Below, piece by piece: positions 1 to 5,449 of a stretch of DNA of 14,109 nt. Both the position numbers and the translations under genes were made by a program. Within the stretch, counting starts at the first letter, position 1. Every line of letters starts with the position of its first letter. Under the pieces are notes generated by a model. The model ran no database searches, was not told where the DNA came from, and was given only the letters and a program-made list of their open reading frames with translations. The stretch is from Lachnospiraceae bacterium UBA7480 (lineage in GTDB: Bacteria > Bacillota > Clostridia > Lachnospirales > Lachnospiraceae). The DNA lies in assembly GCA_002479655.1 (NCBI GenBank), contig DLOQ01000023.1, forward strand, positions 1 to 14,109, read 5' to 3'.

Positions 1-157
1 CATCCGATACCGCAGATGCGCGGTCATCGGTTCCCGTGCCGCCGTCCTGCCCTGCCTTGCTGCCATTCCCCCGCCATGCAAGACCAAGCAGAACTACGCC
101 GCCAAGTGCCACAACAATCGATAATGTTATAAAAAACATCCCAAACTTTTTCTTCAT
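1..157 (-). CDS. N-terminal part of a membrane-anchored or secreted protein, unknown function (cut by window edge)
   Basis: Only the first 52 residues lie in the window. The protein starts MKKKFGMFF and has a positively charged N-terminus, then one hydrophobic stretch of about 20 residues (roughly 8-28). A Gly/Asp/Thr-rich stretch follows (roughly 31-48), which looks like a flexible extracytoplasmic linker. This is the layout of an uncleaved signal anchor or signal peptide; no lipobox cysteine is visible. A weak ribosome site (AAAGGG, about 14 bases upstream) precedes the ATG, so the start is likely but not certain. The gene follows rplA on the same strand, where rplJ would be expected, with an apparent terminator between them, so it is probably a separate transcription unit. 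The functional domain lies outside the window and I do not assign a family. Confidence 0.6.
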   Translation of the reverse strand, partial: MKKKFGMFFITLSIVVALGGVVLLGLAWRGNGSKAGQDGGTGTDDRASAVSD

Positions 158-238
158 AAAATGACACGCAGCCCTTTCTGCATAATGATATCATCATATC
201 ACTTTCCATGCCTGACTGTCAAAAATCAAGGTCTGTGC

Positions 239-269
239 AAAAAAGACGCAGCCAAAGCCACGCCTTTTT
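239..269 (-). terminator. Probable intrinsic terminator after rplA
   Basis: Read on the minus strand, AAAAAGGCG pairs with CGTCTTTTT (one G-U pair) around a 12-base loop, and the 3' arm runs into a T tract. It starts about 20 bases past the rplA stop codon. The stem has only four GC-type core pairs, so it is moderately convincing. It fits with the ribosomal cluster ending here rather than running into rplJ-rplL. Confidence 0.55.
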
Positions 270-289
270 GCATGAATATTTATCTTATA

Positions 290-979
290 TTAATATTTTG
301 CCGTGCTGACACGAACGCCCGGACCCATGGTCGTGGCAAGAGTGATGCTCTTTAAATACTGACCCTTTAATGCGCTGGGTCTTGCCTTTACGATCGCCTC
401 CATCAATGCGTTCATGTTCTCATTCAGCTGTTCTTCCGTAAAGGAAGCCTTGCCGATCGGGCAGTGGATAATATTGCTCTTATCCAGTCTGTACTCGATC
501 TTACCGGCCTTGATATCGTTGATTGCCTTTGTTACATCCATGGTAACCGTACCGGCTTTCGGGTTCGGCATAAGACCTTTCGGACCAAGCACCTTACCAA
601 GACGTCCGACAACGCCCATCATATCCGGAGTTGCAACTACAACGTCGAAATCAAGCCATCCGTCATTCTGAATCTTCGGAATCAGTTCATCGCCGCCTAC
701 ATAATCAGCGCCTGCCGCCTCTGCTTCATTCACCTTATCGCCTTTGGCAAATACCAGCACTTTCACCGTCTTACCGGTTCCATTGGGAAGGACAACCGCC
801 CCTCTGATCTGCTGCTCTGCATGACGACCGTCGCAGCCGGTTCTGATGTGTACCTCTACCGTCTCATCAAACTTCGCAACAGCTGTCTTCTTCACTACGG
901 AAATTGCATCTGCAGGTTCATAATAATTTGCACGGTCAACCTCTTTTGCTGCCGCAACATATTTCTTTCCATGTTTCAT
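290..979 (-). CDS. rplA: 50S ribosomal protein L1
   Basis: A 229-residue protein with the normal length and sequence of bacterial L1. It contains the family's conserved region [20 protein letters not shown] (about residues 126-145) and ends in the usual GPGVRV segment. L1 binds the L1 stalk of 23S rRNA near the ribosomal E site and helps release deacylated tRNA. In many bacteria it also represses its own operon by binding the rplK leader mRNA; a candidate site lies at 1491-1535. The ATG has an AAGGAGG ribosome site at good spacing. The gene lies 67 bases after rplK and is probably the last gene of the rpmG-secE-nusG-rplK-rplA cluster. The usual rplJ-rplL pair is absent downstream. Confidence 0.97.
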   Translation of the reverse strand: MKHGKKYVAAAKEVDRANYYEPADAISVVKKTAVAKFDETVEVHIRTGCDGRHAEQQIRGAVVLPNGTGKTVKVLVFAKGDKVNEAEAAGADYVGGDELIPKIQNDGWLDFDVVVATPDMMGVVGRLGKVLGPKGLMPNPKAGTVTMDVTKAINDIKAGKIEYRLDKSNIIHCPIGKASFTEEQLNENMNALMEAIVKARPSALKGQYLKSITLATTMGPGVRVSTAKY

Positions 980-1046
980 TCCATTTACCTCCTTGTGGTT
1001 TTAACGAGTATGCGCTCTTCCACTCATCACAGTTTTTGATCAATGA

Positions 1047-1469
1047 TTACTCTACCGTAACACCCATGCTCTTGGCAGTTCCTTCGATCATGGACATTGC
1101 TGCTTCAATACTTGCCGCATTCAGATCCGGCATTTTTAACTCTGCGATCTCACGAATCTTATCCTTTGAGATCTTCGCCACTTTCGTCTTATTCGGCGTA
1201 CCTGAACCGGACTTGATATTACAAGCCTTCTTGATCAATACTGCGGCAGGCGGAGTCTTGGTAATAAAACTAAAGCTTCTGTCCGCATATACTGTAATTA
1301 CAACAGGGATGATCAGATCACCCTTATCTGCTGTTTTTGCGTTGAACTGTTTTGTAAATTCAACGATGTTGACGCCATGCTGACCAAGTGCCGGTCCAAC
1401 TGGCGGTGCCGGTGTCGCTTTGCCGGCAGGAATCTGTAATTTGATATAACCTGTTACTTTCTTTGCCAT
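1047..1469 (-). CDS. rplK: 50S ribosomal protein L11
   Basis: A 140-residue L11 starting [12 protein letters not shown]. The proline-rich linker region [19 protein letters not shown] (residues 14-32) separates the N-terminal domain from the 23S rRNA-binding C-terminal domain, which carries the PDLNA motif (residues 114-118). L11 forms the GTPase-associated centre with L10 and is the thiostrepton target region; in stringent response it is needed for RelA activation. A longer reading frame runs upstream to 1538, but the start chosen here has AAGGAGG eight bases upstream and gives the normal family length. The upstream extension covers the probable L1-binding leader and is not expected to be translated. 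The gene precedes rplA and follows nusG after a 162-base gap. Confidence 0.97.
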   Translation of the reverse strand: MAKKVTGYIKLQIPAGKATPAPPVGPALGQHGVNIVEFTKQFNAKTADKGDLIIPVVITVYADRSFSFITKTPPAAVLIKKACNIKSGSGTPNKTKVAKISKDKIREIAELKMPDLNAASIEAAMSMIEGTAKSMGVTVE

Positions 1470-1490
1470 CTCGGCTACCTCCTTAAATAA

Positions 1491-1535
1491 TGTGGTAGTG
1501 GCGCAGACCTTATTTTCTCCGGTACTGCTCCCACA
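1491..1535 (-). promoter_or_regulatory. Candidate L1 autoregulatory leader of rplK-rplA mRNA
   Basis: In the minus-strand RNA, an outer stem TGTGG/CCACA and an inner stem GCAG/CTGC are separated by an asymmetric internal loop (GA on one side, GCCACTA on the other). The hairpin sits just before the rplK ribosome site. Two short helices around an asymmetric loop is the general layout of L1-binding sites in ribosomal leaders, and L1 is encoded in this cluster. Assignment rests on position and shape only, since I could not align it to a covariance model. Confidence 0.45.
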
Positions 1536-1566
1536 CACGCCCGCATATATGTGATATATATGTTAA

Positions 1567-1604
1567 TAGAAATCTTTCTATATTGATTAAGAATAAGATT
1601 TCTA
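1567..1604 (-). repeat. Inverted repeat in the nusG-rplK gap
   Basis: TAGAAATCTT and its exact reverse complement AAGATTTCTA are separated by 18 bases. The stem is AT-rich and no clear T tract follows on the minus strand, so it does not look like an efficient terminator. It could be an RNA-processing hairpin or a weak attenuator between nusG and the rplK-rplA pair. Confidence 0.5.
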
Positions 1605-1631
1605 CGAACGCCTTCATAATCAAAACAAAAC

Positions 1632-2324
1632 TTAGAATTTTTTAACGTCTGAGAAGCTGATATCCAGCTTTGTCTCCCGCCCGAACAGCTCTACCGTGAT
1701 CGAAGCCATCTTCTTGTTTTCATCGATCTTGCTGACCATACCGATGGTGTCTTTCCATACGCCATCCACAACCATGATCGTATCTCCCACTTCAAAGTCT
1801 GCCTTCACCACTTTGCCCTTATCAAGACGATCAATCTCTTGCTCATCCAACGGAACCGGCTTGCTTCCCGGCCCCACAAATCCTGTGACCCCTCGGGTAT
1901 TACGCACAACATACCACGCGTCATTATCATCCGCATCCATATGCACCAGCACATATCCGGGAAGGATCTTTTTCTCGGATGTCTTTTTGCCGGTAGATTT
2001 CAGTTCCGTTACATCCTGCGTCGGCACGCGCACCTCCAAGATCTTTTCTTCCAATCCGGGTCTGTTCTTGATGGACTTTTCAATATTCATCATTACCTTT
2101 TTTTCATATCCCGAATATGTGTGAACCACATACCAGCCCATACCGCGTCCGCTCTTATTATCGCTTTGACCGATATCATATTCTTCCTTTATCGCAGGTG
2201 CATCTTTTTCAGAAACTGCCCTTACCGGCTTTAAGATGTCTCTTGTATTGTCTTCCTTCTGAGCAAGAATCTTCTTGAGCTCATCCATCTTTTTCACTTT
2301 CACTTTTTTTGATGAATCTGCCAT
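1632..2324 (-). CDS. nusG: Transcription termination/antitermination factor NusG with an N-terminal extension
   Basis: A 230-residue protein. The NGN domain begins at about residue 62 (MGWYVVHTYSGYEKKV) and contains LPGYVLVHM and the RNTRGVTGFVG segment. The C-terminal KOW domain starts at about residue 177 (FEVGDTIMVVDGVWKDTIG). NusG binds the RNA polymerase clamp and affects pausing, Rho action and coupling to ribosomes. Typical NusG is about 175-180 residues, so the first 61 residues are extra: they are rich in Lys, Glu and Asp, with no hydrophobic segment. The long start is supported by AAAGGA nine bases upstream of the first ATG; only a weak GAGCGG precedes the internal Met62. The gene is in the normal secE-nusG-rplK context. 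Function of the extension is unknown. Confidence 0.95.
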   Translation of the reverse strand: MADSSKKVKVKKMDELKKILAQKEDNTRDILKPVRAVSEKDAPAIKEEYDIGQSDNKSGRGMGWYVVHTYSGYEKKVMMNIEKSIKNRPGLEEKILEVRVPTQDVTELKSTGKKTSEKKILPGYVLVHMDADDNDAWYVVRNTRGVTGFVGPGSKPVPLDEQEIDRLDKGKVVKADFEVGDTIMVVDGVWKDTIGMVSKIDENKKMASITVELFGRETKLDISFSDVKKF

Positions 2325-2395
2325 ATTCGCCGTTCCTTTCTTATCACCGAACCATTACCGTATCTATAGGAAACACTGATTTGATTGGCGCTTCC

Positions 2396-2605
2396 TTAGA
2401 ATGTTACCAGCCAGTCAACGCCATACTGAATGATAAAATCCATAAGCGCAATCAACAGCCCCAAGGCAACAGAAACCACAACAACAGCAGCCGTCTGCTT
2501 TGTCACTGTTTTCCTGTCCGGCCAGGTAACCTTTTTAAATTCTTTTTTCAGCCCTTTAAAGAAGCTCGGTTTCTTCTTTCCTTCTGTTTTAGCGGAATCT
2601 CCCAT
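2396..2605 (-). CDS. secE: Preprotein translocase subunit SecE
   Basis: A 69-residue protein typical of Gram-positive single-span SecE. A basic amphipathic N-terminal region (KKPSFFKGLKKEFKKVTWPD, residues 11-30) carries the conserved VTWPDRK motif that lies along the membrane. One membrane helix follows at about residues 37-60. SecE clamps the two halves of SecY in the SecYEG channel. The gene lies 71 bases before nusG, the usual neighbour across bacteria. The ribosome site is modest (GGGAG, six to seven bases upstream). It is separated from rpmG by a 314-base palindrome-rich spacer rather than the usual short gap. Confidence 0.95.
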   Translation of the reverse strand: MGDSAKTEGKKKPSFFKGLKKEFKKVTWPDRKTVTKQTAAVVVVSVALGLLIALMDFIIQYGVDWLVTF

Positions 2606-2919
2606 ACTAATCTCCCATGTCGCAGCTCTGCTGCAACTTAATATAGAAATGAAAACGCTGCTAAAAAGCGAACTCGTTCGCTTTTGCGTTTTTCGGTGTA
2701 AGACTTAGAACTTCTCTGCGAAACAGTCTTTGCAGTGAGCAGCTAGAAGTTCTTCTCACACTAATAACCATGCCTTTCCGTAACCTGCGATTTGCGCCGC
2801 AGGCACAACATTTGCAAAACGAATTTATTCGTTTTTGAAAAACTCTTTGATTTTTCAATCTAACCTGCCAATTCAAACCGCATCTTTGCAACGGATCAAA
2901 TCCGGATAAAATGCCGGTC
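2606..2919 (-). repeat. Palindrome-rich spacer between rpmG and secE
   Basis: I see no gene or tRNA in this 314-base stretch. It holds at least four inverted repeats. One is AAAAGCGAAC/GTTCGCTTTT (2664-2685), nested in a larger imperfect stem at 2651-2694. A second is a long imperfect palindrome at 2696-2761 with arms of about 17-20 bases sharing AGAACTTCT. The third is CCTGCG/CGCAGG (2784-2803) and the fourth AAAACGAAT/ATTCGTTTT (2816-2835). The octamer TAACCTGC occurs twice (2781-2788 and 2861-2868). The region is probably transcribed with the ribosomal cluster. It resembles an intergenic palindromic repeat element or a degraded miniature transposon. Confidence 0.65.
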
Positions 2920-3069
2920 TTATTTTGTTTCTTTATGCAGCGTATGAGCCTTGCAGAATCTGCAGTATTTCTTTGTCTCCATACGGTCAGGATGTGTCTT
3001 TTTATCCTTTGTGGTATCATAATTACGATTCTTGCATTCTGTACATGCCAAAGTAATTCTTGTACGCAT
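2920..3069 (-). CDS. rpmG: 50S ribosomal protein L33
   Basis: A 49-residue protein reading [20 protein letters not shown] at the N-terminus, with [16 protein letters not shown] at the C-terminus. Cysteines 9 and 12 (CTEC) and 36 and 39 (CRFC) form the two CxxC knuckles of the zinc-binding form of L33. L33 sits on the large subunit near the E site; the zinc-binding and zinc-free versions are exchanged in some Firmicutes under zinc limitation. The ATG is preceded by GGAGG eight bases upstream. It is the first gene of the cluster, about 70 bases downstream of the predicted transcription start. A longer reading frame overlapping it in another phase (2661-3116) is a shadow. Confidence 0.96.
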   Translation of the reverse strand: MRTRITLACTECKNRNYDTTKDKKTHPDRMETKKYCRFCKAHTLHKETK

Positions 3070-3114
3070 AAATCCTTCCTCCATAAATCCTTCAAATATC
3101 CAATATCACAACAC

Positions 3115-3136
3115 AAAAAAAAGAGTTAAACTCTTT
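3115..3136 (-). terminator. Terminator-like hairpin in the rpmG leader (possible attenuator)
   Basis: On the minus strand AAAGAG pairs with CTCTTT around a five-base loop and the 3' arm runs into a continuous T tract (eight Ts in all). It begins a few bases after the predicted start site of the rpmG promoter and before the rpmG ribosome site. The stem is short and AT-rich, so it may terminate only partially. Confidence 0.4.
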
Positions 3137-3147
3137 CGTGCTGATTT

Positions 3148-3176
3148 AGCATAGCATATCCGTCCGTTCACGTCAA
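3148..3176 (-). promoter_or_regulatory. Vegetative promoter of the rpmG-secE-nusG-rplK-rplA cluster
   Basis: On the minus strand a -35 TTGACG (3176-3171) and a -10 TATGCT (3153-3148) are 17 bases apart, with an extended -10 TG one base upstream of the hexamer. This is close to the housekeeping consensus. Start of transcription is expected near 3141, giving a leader of about 70 bases before rpmG. Confidence 0.8.
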
Positions 3177-3293
3177 GCAATATTTTAAAAATATTTCATT
3201 GTTTTGCTTCTTTTTTATTTCGACATTGTAATATCCCACAATTTTTACCATGAATTTTCATTATAATTATTATACTTTTATTTTTCAAAATCA

Positions 3294-3322
3294 TTGTAAT
3301 TTACTTTGTCATATGCTAAAAT
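3294..3322 (+). promoter_or_regulatory. Vegetative promoter of the fliD-like gene
   Basis: TTGTAA (3294-3299) and TAAAAT (3317-3322) are 17 bases apart, with TGC just before the -10 hexamer (extended -10). It fits the housekeeping sigma factor rather than the flagellar sigma-28 consensus, which is notable for a FliD-type gene. Start is expected near 3329, giving a leader of about 98 bases that can form two small hairpins. Confidence 0.65.
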
Positions 3323-3426
3323 GAATTTAACTATCAATGATAGGCAATGATTTTATCGTTAAAAGGAGTTGACGATACGGCAAGAAATACATGAAGGTTC
3401 GGTCAAGGACGGAAAGGAGAACTGAC

Positions 3427-4731
3427 ATGGCATCACATTATTATAACGCAGTTTTAAATAATGTCTATAATTATTACAGGGCTGATCTGTTTGGTCGGTC
3501 TTCTTCTCGTTATGATTCTCACGACCGTTCCGATTTGAAAAAAGTATATAAATCGATCGTTAATATGAGCAAAGACGAGCCTGTCTTCTTATTAAAAGAT
3601 GTTAAAGCGATCGAAGAGTATTCTATTCATATGAAAGAAAGCGCGATCCGTTTTCGTAATTCGATCGCATCCTTAGGCGGTCTGAATGAATCGACTATGT
3701 TTGAACAGCGTACCGTATATTCGACCGATCCGGAAGTTGTCGAGGCTACCGGGATCAATATATCAAAAGACGATACGCTCGATATAACGGTAGAAGGTTT
3801 GGCTACGGTTCAGGAGACAGTAGGAAATTTTATTCCCGAATCGGAACTCAGCTTATCGCCCGGTGCATATTCTTTTGATGTAATGACCGCCAACTCAAAC
3901 TATGAATTGCAGTTTAATATCGGAGATACCGATACTAACCATTCGATTCAGAGCCGTCTTTCCAGATTGATCAATCATTCTAATCTGGGATTGAAGGCTT
4001 CCGTGATCACAAACGAACAGAACGAGTCCGCTCTGTTGATCCGTTCCAATAAGACCGGCACAACAACCGGTGGGCAGCAACCGTTTACGATCAGTGACGA
4101 GAATACAAGCCAGCGGAAGGGTATTATCGATTATCTTGGCATCCGCGAGACTGGTAACCCTGCGCAGAATGCCAGATATACGGTAAATGGCAAATCATTT
4201 CAGTCTCCTTCCAACTCCTTTATTCTGGATGGTAAATATTCCATCACGCTAAAGGACATCGGCGGAACGGAAGATGACCCCATTAAGATTGGAGTAAAGC
4301 CGGATTATGAATCATTGAAGGACAATATTATATCTCTTACAGGCTCCTACAATGATTTTCTGCAAGCTGCCGCCAAATATGTAGACCAGCATCCCCGAAC
4401 CAATCTTCTGATTGGAACGATGAAGGCAATGAGCGCAGGCTATGCCTCCGCCTTTACAAAAGCGGGCATTACGCAGGACAGCAGCGGAAATCTTTCCGTG
4501 GATGAGGAAAAGCTGACCACGGCACTGGGCAGTGCAGATGCCGAAGAAACTTTAGGCTCTTTGAAGAATTTTACGCATACGACATTGCATAAAGCTACAC
4601 AGATTCAACTCAATCCGTTGGATTATATTGACAAAAGAATCGTGGCATATAAAAATCCCAATGTAAGTCATTATGCCAATCCCTATGTCACAAGCGCTTA
4701 CAGCGGAATGTTGTTTAACGGATATATGTAA
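3427..4731 (+). CDS. FliD-like (flagellar filament cap family) protein, orphan
   Basis: A 434-residue protein with a FliD-type layout. Residues 115-240 resemble the N-terminal cap domain (DTLDITVEGLATVQ, a beta-rich stretch, then the NHSNLGLKASVITNE and ALLIRSNKTGTT pattern). Residues 295-370 resemble the C-terminal domain, with the hallmark AGITQDSSGNLSVDEEKLTTAL-type segment at 346-367. The first 90 residues (Tyr/Ser-rich, then a helix) are not standard FliD. Real FliD caps the flagellar filament and helps fold flagellin. Here no flagellar gene is nearby and a housekeeping-type promoter is present, so its role is uncertain; it may be a surface or secreted FliD relative. There is no Sec signal peptide. 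The start was chosen over 3391 because AAAGGAG lies seven bases upstream of this ATG. Confidence 0.75.
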   Translation: MASHYYNAVLNNVYNYYRADLFGRSSSRYDSHDRSDLKKVYKSIVNMSKDEPVFLLKDVKAIEEYSIHMKESAIRFRNSIASLGGLNESTMFEQRTVYSTDPEVVEATGINISKDDTLDITVEGLATVQETVGNFIPESELSLSPGAYSFDVMTANSNYELQFNIGDTDTNHSIQSRLSRLINHSNLGLKASVITNEQNESALLIRSNKTGTTTGGQQPFTISDENTSQRKGIIDYLGIRETGNPAQNARYTVNGKSFQSPSNSFILDGKYSITLKDIGGTEDDPIKIGVKPDYESLKDNIISLTGSYNDFLQAAAKYVDQHPRTNLLIGTMKAMSAGYASAFTKAGITQDSSGNLSVDEEKLTTALGSADAEETLGSLKNFTHTTLHKATQIQLNPLDYIDKRIVAYKNPNVSHYANPYVTSAYSGMLFNGYM

Positions 4732-4788
4732 AAACAAATAAGGCTAACTGCTTCGCAAAGTGTGTATTCATTACAAAACATTGCAAGC

Positions 4789-4832
4789 AAAAAAGCGGCG
4801 AACAATCAGATTTATGATGTTCGCTGCTTTTT
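4789..4832. terminator. Strong bidirectional intrinsic terminator
   Basis: A stem of about 14-15 pairs: AAAAAGC-G-GCGAACA against TGTTCGC-T-GCTTTTT around a loop of about 13 bases, GC-rich in the middle and flanked by A and T tracts on both sides. It lies 57 bases past the fliD-like gene and 70 bases past the end of the convergent small gene at 4903, so it can serve both strands. Confidence 0.88.
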
Positions 4833-4902
4833 ATTATTGTCTTTTATAACCTTTTCATTCCCACTTTTTATTTTCAATTTTACTTCCAATTCAAAAACTT
4901 GA

Positions 4903-5274
4903 TCATGCCTGATCCGCAATCTTTTTCATCTTTCTGAGGAAAGGCAGAACCGCTTCTTCCAGACCGGAAGCAATACCACTCTGGTCGTGGGCAGTATAAG
5001 CGGAGCCGAACTTACTCATCTTCTGATCCATCGCCTTGGAATCAATCTGTTCCGCTTCATTATTGATAACATCCTTCGTTCCGTTATAAACCTGAATAAC
5101 CCAATTTAATCCTTCAACTACCATATCCAACAGATCATAGGAATCCTCCTGCAGTTCTCCCTTGAACTCATCAGCCATTCCCTCTGCTGCCGGAATCAAT
5201 CGAGACAGGTATCCTGCTGCTTCCTGCATTGCTTCCTTCTGTTGTTCATCCCACGCATAAACTATTTCTCCCAT
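4903..5274 (-). CDS. Small acidic, helical protein of unknown function
   Basis: A 123-residue protein, MGEIVYAWDEQQKE at the N-terminus and LPFLRKMKKIADQA at the C-terminus. It is predicted almost all helical by eye, rich in Glu, Asp, Met and Ala, with no signal peptide, no membrane segment and no cysteines. The composition resembles small cytosolic export chaperones or coiled-coil adaptors. Because it converges on the fliD-like gene across a shared terminator, a chaperone-like role is an idea only; I do not recognise the family. The ribosome site is weak (AAAGG about 13 bases upstream), so an internal start is possible. Codon use looks like that of its neighbours and the frame is clean, which supports a real gene. 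Confidence 0.65.
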   Translation of the reverse strand: MGEIVYAWDEQQKEAMQEAAGYLSRLIPAAEGMADEFKGELQEDSYDLLDMVVEGLNWVIQVYNGTKDVINNEAEQIDSKAMDQKMSKFGSAYTAHDQSGIASGLEEAVLPFLRKMKKIADQA

Positions 5275-5449
5275 GAATCACACCATACCTTTCTCATTTT
5301 ACCTTCCACCATGCCAGTATCATGATTTCCATCATTATGTTTTTCCATCATATGAACAGCATGACTTTTTCTTCTGCCAAATCCTTAAAAGGGCACAATC
5401 TGCCTATCCTATGGATTCTATTTATATATCGGCTAAACATCTTTAAAAC

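Larger units (their letters stand above)
3070..3426. promoter_or_regulatory. Divergent intergenic region, rpmG cluster versus fliD-like gene
   Basis: This 357-base AT-rich stretch has no gene I can support. It carries two promoters pointing away from each other (3148-3176 minus, 3294-3322 plus), described separately. There is also a terminator-like hairpin in the rpmG leader (3115-3136) and two small hairpins in the leader of the plus-strand gene: CTATCA/TGATAG (3331-3343) and TATCGT/ACGATA (3354-3377). The loop of the second holds an AAAAGGAG stretch. The 100 or so bases between the promoters (about 3180-3290) are nearly pure A/T and may act as UP elements. Confidence 0.7.

Noticed and set aside
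158..289. L10 leader and rplJ start after rplA
   Set aside because: The sequence holds a terminator-like hairpin and no downstream L10 frame; the next gene encodes a membrane-anchored N-terminus.
464..1039. Plus-strand frames across rplA, rplK, nusG, dnaB and gdpP
   Set aside because: All are antisense shadows of well-recognised genes, with odd composition and no ribosome sites.
1470..1538. N-terminal extension of L11
   Set aside because: The family length and the AAGGAGG site place the start at 1469; the extension covers a structured leader.
2606..2919. tRNA-Trp between rpmG and secE, a place where tRNA genes are found in some Firmicutes
   Set aside because: No acceptor stem, D/T loop consensus or anticodon arm could be found on either strand; the stems seen are unrelated palindromes.
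2661..3116. Longer minus-strand frame of 151 codons overlapping rpmG
   Set aside because: It is out of phase with the clear L33 gene, has unnatural composition and no ribosome site.
3354..3377. RNA switch controlling the fliD-like gene by hiding its ribosome site
   Set aside because: The hairpin loop exposes an AAGGAG, but the site actually used lies at 3413-3419, outside the hairpin.
3368..3424. 18-codon leader peptide starting with TTG and ending just before the fliD-like ATG
   Set aside because: The AAGGAG ends directly against the TTG with no spacing and nothing in the peptide suggests attenuation control.
5275..5449. Terminator or small RNA between the membrane-protein gene and the small helical gene
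   Set aside because: I found no convincing stem with a T tract and no clear promoter pair in these 175 bases; the two genes may be co-transcribed.
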